Shown: piece by piece, positions 59,902 to 64,000 of the stretch
Layout of the letters: each line of letters begins with the position of its first letter
How positions within the stretch are numbered: position 1 is the stretch's first letter
Assembly: GCA_017395635.1 (NCBI GenBank)
Contig: JAFQOE010000058.1
Coordinates: 28,202-92,201, forward strand
From: Lachnospiraceae bacterium
GTDB taxonomy: Bacteria > Bacillota > Clostridia > Lachnospirales > Lachnospiraceae
Reading direction: 5' to 3'
Length of the DNA stretch: 64,000 bases
Program-made: the position numbers and the translations under genes
The notes under the pieces: model-generated
What the model was told of the DNA's origin: nothing
What the model saw: the letters and a program-made list of their open reading frames with translations, nothing else
The model's database searches: none

Positions 59902-60825
59902 ATGCAGAAGGTAAAAATAGGGGTGATTGATGATGAGAAGGAATATGTAACAAAATTAGTTGCATACTTACAGAAATATAGTAAGGGAAAGTGGGATTTG
60001 TGTGCGTTTACTAATATAGACGCCTTGGAGAACCATTTGAATAAAAGGGTATTAGACATATTGATTGGGACGGATAAAGGTATCCTGGAAAAGCGACTGG
60101 CAAAAAATGAAGGTATTTGTATGTGGCTAAGTGAGCAAAAATGTGACTATCGGGAGAAGACGGACAAGTTATATGTGGTATATCGGTTTCAAAGTGCACG
60201 CGAGATAGGAAAGTGTATTGAACGAATTATAGAGAATGAAAAGCAATATGCATATGAGAATAAGTCGCTTGTTGCTATATATTCTCCTGTTGGCAGGTGT
60301 GGAAAAACAACGATGGCTTTAGATGTTGTGAATAGTGGAATGTATGGAAAATGGCTATATTTTGGACTGGAAGATTATAGTTCTTTTGAAGACAGTGGTG
60401 ATGGGAAGCAGGCTATAATGGATGAAATTTTGTATTACTGGAAAGAACGAAAAGAAGACAAATTATTGCAGAGGATGGAACTTTCAGAAAATGTATTCGT
60501 TACCGGAACTTCTTTTTTGGATGGAAAAGGAATCAATGCAGAAGATTTTAAGTGGATTCGCATATTGATGTTGAAAAGCAGATATAAAGGAATCGTATTT
60601 GATATTGGAAGTGGAATTATACAGGATTTTGGACTTTTTGAGGAGTTTGATAAAGTGATAGTTCCTTATATAACAGATGAAAAAGCAATGATAAAACAAA
60701 GAAATTTCAAAAAATTATTTGACTCACAGGAAATGGAAGAGGATAAGAAACGCATTTGTTTTGTTGATATGGATAAGGATATTGCCATGATAAAGAAGGA
60801 GATATTTGGAGGAATGGATTATTGA
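59902..60825 (+). CDS. CpaE/TadZ-like ATPase
   Basis: A 307-residue protein. The N-terminus resembles a receiver (VKIGVIDDEKEYVTKLVAYL) but no phosphoacceptor Asp is seen in the expected strand (LIGTDKG). A MinD/ParA-like ATPase follows: IYSPVGRCGKTTMALDVV (about residues 125-142), with a deviant P-loop, and GIVFDIGSGIIQDFGLFEEF. CpaE/TadZ proteins direct pilus assembly to its place in the cell. It ends in TTGA overlap with the CpaF gene. Confidence 0.88.
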   Translation: MQKVKIGVIDDEKEYVTKLVAYLQKYSKGKWDLCAFTNIDALENHLNKRVLDILIGTDKGILEKRLAKNEGICMWLSEQKCDYREKTDKLYVVYRFQSAREIGKCIERIIENEKQYAYENKSLVAIYSPVGRCGKTTMALDVVNSGMYGKWLYFGLEDYSSFEDSGDGKQAIMDEILYYWKERKEDKLLQRMELSENVFVTGTSFLDGKGINAEDFKWIRILMLKSRYKGIVFDIGSGIIQDFGLFEEFDKVIVPYITDEKAMIKQRNFKKLFDSQEMEEDKKRICFVDMDKDIAMIKKEIFGGMDY

Positions 60826-62048
60826 CAAATCGATTCATGAAAGAAAAAGAACATTTACAAAATAAACTGATAGAGCAGTTGGATTATAACAAGCAACTGA
60901 CAGATGAAGAGATAGAGGACATTATTGAAGAGGAAGTTTTGCAAAGAGGAAGAGAAGTATATTTGTCTGTTGAGGAAAAGCAACAGTTGAAAAAAGAACT
61001 TTTCAATTCCTTTCGGAGATTGGATGTGTTGTCCGGATTATTGGAAGATACAGATATTTCAGAGATTATGATTAATGGAAGTAAGCACATTTTTATTGAG
61101 AAAAAAGGAAGGCTTTACAAAGCTACGGAGGTGTTTAGTGATGAGGAAAGGCTGCGAAATGTAATACAGCAAATTGTTAGTAGTTGTAATCGAATCGTCA
61201 ACGAAACAACACCGATTGTGGATGCCCGATTAGAAGATGGTTCACGTGTTAATGTAGTATTACCGCCAATTGCTTTAGATGGTGCAGTTATGACAATTCG
61301 AAAATTCTCAAGAGAGTTTTTTACAATAGAGAAGTTAATAGAATTAGGCTCTATTACAAGAGAAGCAGCAGAGTTCTTACACAGTTTGGTATTTGCAAAA
61401 TATAACATTTTTGTGAGCGGAGGAACCGGGGCAGGGAAAAGTTCGCTGTTGAATGTGCTGAGTAATTATATTCCGGCTAATGAGAGAGTGATAACCATTG
61501 AAGATTCCGCAGAATTACAAATACAGGGAATTGCCAATTTGGTAAGACTGGAAACTCGTAATGCCAATGTGGAAGGAGAAAACGAGATTAGTATGTCGGT
61601 GCTTATTAAGGCTGCGTTACGAATGCGGCCGGACAGAATTATCGTTGGAGAAGTGAGAGATGCAGCTGCAATGGACATGGTAAATAGTATGTTGACCGGT
61701 CATGACGGAAGTTTGAGTACCGGTCATGGGAATTCAGCCAAAGAGATGTTGTTAAGATTGCAGACTATGGTAATGATGGCAAATGATATGCCGGTTCTTG
61801 CAATCAGACAACAGTTGGCAGCTGCACTGGATATTATCATACATATTGGAAGACTGCGTGATGGAAGTAGAAAAGTATTGGAGATATGTGAGGTGGTTGG
61901 AATGGAGAATGGTGAAATTATTACTAATTCGCTTTATCAGTTTAAGGAGTATTCAGAAAAAGATGGAAAGGTAATTGGACTTTTGGAGAAAACCGGAGAA
62001 TTGATACATAAGCAGAAACTATTGAACAGTGGGTGGAGAGGTGAATAA
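60822..62048 (+). CDS. CpaF/TadA pilus-assembly ATPase
   Basis: A 408-residue type II/IV secretion ATPase. I take the TTG at 60822 (GGAGGA 8 bases upstream). Motifs: LLEDTDISEIMINGSKHIFI, VVLPPIALDGAVMTIRKFSR, Walker A NIFVSGGTGAGKSSLLNVLS (about residues 195-214), ITIEDSAELQI (Asp box), Walker B-like LRMRPDRIIVGEVRDAAA and the His box TGHDGSLSTGHGNSAKEML. It powers Tad/Flp pilus extrusion. It precedes TadB by 2 bases. Confidence 0.95.
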   Translation: MTNRFMKEKEHLQNKLIEQLDYNKQLTDEEIEDIIEEEVLQRGREVYLSVEEKQQLKKELFNSFRRLDVLSGLLEDTDISEIMINGSKHIFIEKKGRLYKATEVFSDEERLRNVIQQIVSSCNRIVNETTPIVDARLEDGSRVNVVLPPIALDGAVMTIRKFSREFFTIEKLIELGSITREAAEFLHSLVFAKYNIFVSGGTGAGKSSLLNVLSNYIPANERVITIEDSAELQIQGIANLVRLETRNANVEGENEISMSVLIKAALRMRPDRIIVGEVRDAAAMDMVNSMLTGHDGSLSTGHGNSAKEMLLRLQTMVMMANDMPVLAIRQQLAAALDIIIHIGRLRDGSRKVLEICEVVGMENGEIITNSLYQFKEYSEKDGKVIGLLEKTGELIHKQKLLNSGWRGE

Positions 62049-62050
62049 CC

Positions 62051-62797
62051 ATGAAGGAGAAAGACTACGAAAGTTATCATTTTACATGGAAAGATTGGTT
62101 AGAGTATGTTTTTAAGCTTTTTCTTAAAGGAAGTGTCATATGTTATCTGTTTTATAACACATATAAAACATGGTTTTTAGTAATACCATTTGGTGTTTTG
62201 GACTACAAAGCTTTAAAGCACAAAAAACTGGAAAATCAAAAGAGAGAGATTACATTACAGTTTAAGTCCATGATTGAATCGATATCAACTGCACTTGGAG
62301 CCGGATATTCTTTGGAGAGAGCATTTGGAGAGGCGAAAAGAGACTTGTTATTAATCTATCCGGCACAGGTAAGCATCTTTCAAGAACTAGATCATATTAT
62401 ATCGGGAATGCAGATGAATGTACCGATAGAGCGACTTATGCAGGAGTTTGGAAAGAGAAGTGGAGTGGATGATATATCAGATTTTGCCAATGTGCTTACA
62501 GTGGCAAAACAAAGTGGCGGTAACCTGATTCATATTATTCAAAAGACCGTAAATCATATTGCAGATAAATTAGCAGTGGAAGAGGAAATTGAGACAATGA
62601 TAACTGCAAAAAAATATGAAGAAAAGGTAATGATGGTTATGCCGTACGGCATTTTATTGTATCTGAGGGTTACAAATGATGGTTTTTTTGACGTGCTTTA
62701 TGGAAATGGAATAGGTGTGTTTTTGATGACAGTTTTTCTTGCAGTAATATATGGGGCTGATATATGGGCACAGAAGATAATGGAGATTCGAGTATGA
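62051..62797 (+). CDS. TadB-like pilus platform protein
   Basis: A 248-residue membrane protein with a T2SSF domain: hydrophobic segments near residues 20-50 and 195-235, separated by helical FKSMIESISTALGAGYSLER, then SGVDDISDFANVLTVAKQSG and the end MMVMPYGILLYLRVTNDGFF. It is shorter than proteobacterial TadB but complete in the core. It forms the inner platform with TadC, whose gene overlaps by 4 bases (ATGA). Confidence 0.9.
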   Translation: MKEKDYESYHFTWKDWLEYVFKLFLKGSVICYLFYNTYKTWFLVIPFGVLDYKALKHKKLENQKREITLQFKSMIESISTALGAGYSLERAFGEAKRDLLLIYPAQVSIFQELDHIISGMQMNVPIERLMQEFGKRSGVDDISDFANVLTVAKQSGGNLIHIIQKTVNHIADKLAVEEEIETMITAKKYEEKVMMVMPYGILLYLRVTNDGFFDVLYGNGIGVFLMTVFLAVIYGADIWAQKIMEIRV

Positions 62798-64000
62798 GAG
62801 CAGTGAATGTAGTAATCTTTTTTCTTTTAGGAATATGTGTTTTTGTAGGGTATTTTCCATATAAAAAAGAGAATATATGCTGGACAAAAGGACGGGAATG
62901 GATTAGGCACAATTCGTATGTAGTTTTGATTATTTGTGTAGCAAATATAGTGAGTATAAGTATGACATTTGTTCCTGCCAAAACAGAAATATATGTGGAA
63001 AAAGGAGTATATGGAGAAGAGGAGAAACAGATACCGTTTGTATTACAAAAAGGAGAAGAATCAAAGGAAGTTTTATTAACGGTGCGTGCCAGACAATTAA
63101 CGAAAGAAGAATTGAAAGAAAAAGTAGAAAAAGCGTTCTTGTATTTCGAGAAGAACTTAAAGGGAGAAAATTCGTCTTTAACGGAGATATATACGAATTT
63201 GGATTATTCGCTGGATAGGGAAGAGTATCCATTTGATGTAGAGTTTGTTTCTGCAGATTATGCATTGGTTGACAGAGAGGGAAATGTTAAAAATAGCAGG
63301 GAGGAATTAAAGCTTTTAGGTTATACAGAAAAAGAGATAGAAAAGGGAATTACAACAGACATAGAAGTAACTTTGTGGTATGGAGAAGAATCTTTTGAAA
63401 GAGTGTTTTCGGTGACTATTTTTGAAAAAGAAAAAACGGTTTTGGAAGAACAATTTCAAAAAGTAACGGATACACTTTTGACGATGGAACAGGAAGCAAG
63501 CTATGAGAAAGGTTTTGCGATTCCAACCAATATAGATGAAATAAAAATAAAGCAGATGGGAGAAAAGGTGGTTACTTCGGGACATGTTTTGTTGGCAGGT
63601 ATTATACTAGCAATTTTACTTGTGTTAAGGGAACAGGAAAATAAGCGAAAACAGTTAGAAGACAGAAAAACTAATTTGATTCGAAGTTATCCTTGGTTTG
63701 TAAATGAGATGGTTTTGTTATTAGGGGCGGGAATGCAGGTTAGAAATATTATTAGAACAATTATTCAGGAATGTGAAAACCAAATGTCTGAAAAGGATTA
63801 TCGAAAACCATTAATCGATGAATTAAAAGTAACCATACATGCTATGGAACTTGGAATATCAGAAGAACAAGCATATTATCGGCTAGGACGAAGGTTGGGG
63901 ATTCCCTGTTACATAAAAATCATGACACTATTAGAACAAAACGTAAAACGTGGAGGAAAAGGTTTGATGGATATGTTTGAACAGGAAGAAACGGTGGCGT
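62794..64000 (+). CDS. TadC-like pilus platform protein with long outside insert (3' end missing)
   Basis: The frame starts at the ATGA overlap with TadB and runs off the window; 402 residues are seen. Two membrane helices near the start (VVIFFLLGICVFVGY and YVVLIICVANIVSISMTF) are followed by about 200 mainly hydrophilic residues (AKTEIYVEKGVYGEEEKQIP ... ), then a third helix (VLLAGIILAILLVL) and the first half of a T2SSF domain (SYPWFVNEMVLLLGAGMQVR, HAMELGISEEQAYYRLGRRL). The charged middle part is not usual in TadC. It is a platform partner of TadB. Confidence 0.82.
   Translation, partial: MRAVNVVIFFLLGICVFVGYFPYKKENICWTKGREWIRHNSYVVLIICVANIVSISMTFVPAKTEIYVEKGVYGEEEKQIPFVLQKGEESKEVLLTVRARQLTKEELKEKVEKAFLYFEKNLKGENSSLTEIYTNLDYSLDREEYPFDVEFVSADYALVDREGNVKNSREELKLLGYTEKEIEKGITTDIEVTLWYGEESFERVFSVTIFEKEKTVLEEQFQKVTDTLLTMEQEASYEKGFAIPTNIDEIKIKQMGEKVVTSGHVLLAGIILAILLVLREQENKRKQLEDRKTNLIRSYPWFVNEMVLLLGAGMQVRNIIRTIIQECENQMSEKDYRKPLIDELKVTIHAMELGISEEQAYYRLGRRLGIPCYIKIMTLLEQNVKRGGKGLMDMFEQEETVA

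Overview
The window looks like part of the chromosome of an AT-rich, Gram-positive Clostridia, most likely a member of the Lachnospiraceae. The evidence is the AGGAGG-type ribosome sites, the chromosomal set parA, parB, DUF4446, DUF3881 and rsmG, which is usual beside the replication origin of that family, three parS sites, and a Tad pilus cluster without outer-membrane genes. The genus cannot be told from the sequence alone.

Positions 1 to about 27,960 are the right-hand part of an integrated mobilizable element whose left end lies outside the window. It begins with the C-terminus of a MobA/MobL relaxase that overlaps coiled-coil genes in another frame. A LytTR/DUF3021/DUF7010 membrane regulatory operon and the C-terminal stump of a tyrosine integrase follow. 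Next comes a tight cluster of seven genes (4137-13252): an unknown protein, DUF6361-like, a phospholipase-D-type nuclease, a large SF2 helicase, a DUF6998-like protein, a RecB/Cas4-like nuclease and a macrodomain protein. This cluster has the make-up of an anti-phage defence system and is the strongest candidate for an undescribed system.

The element continues with an SOS-type module (S24-peptidase repressor, Y-family polymerase, LexA-type winged helix) controlled by three helically phased operator-like sites. After that come a set of small XRE regulators and a CGNR-like zinc-finger protein, structured non-coding stretches, two degenerate resolvase-domain proteins, a MazF toxin and a DUF6870-like protein. 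Three tandem large serine recombinases and one unknown protein close the element. The right end abuts an AAA_14/DUF4143 ATPase gene that has lost its own start, so this gene is probably the integration target.

Positions 28,000-38,500 hold the origin-proximal genes: GNAT acetyltransferase, rsmG, a DEDDh exonuclease, tRNA-Arg(CCU), DUF3881, DUF4446, parB, parA and pyrC. From 38,700 to 43,050 three minus-strand genes form a probable operon (D,D-carboxypeptidase, a cytoplasmic sensor-kinase-like protein, argS). A 1786-residue surface protein (beta-helix, Ig-like, FN3 and BspA-like leucine-rich repeats) covers 43,244-48,604.

The rest contains trmB, a zinc-ribbon membrane protein with a small partner, a stand-alone eukaryote-type HisA, a YfhO-family membrane protein next to a hybrid histidine kinase, and a Tad pilus operon (prepilin peptidase, CpaE, CpaF, TadB, TadC) that runs off the right edge. 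Intergenic spaces on the chromosomal side carry a dispersed inverted-repeat family and a roughly 190-bp nested palindrome.
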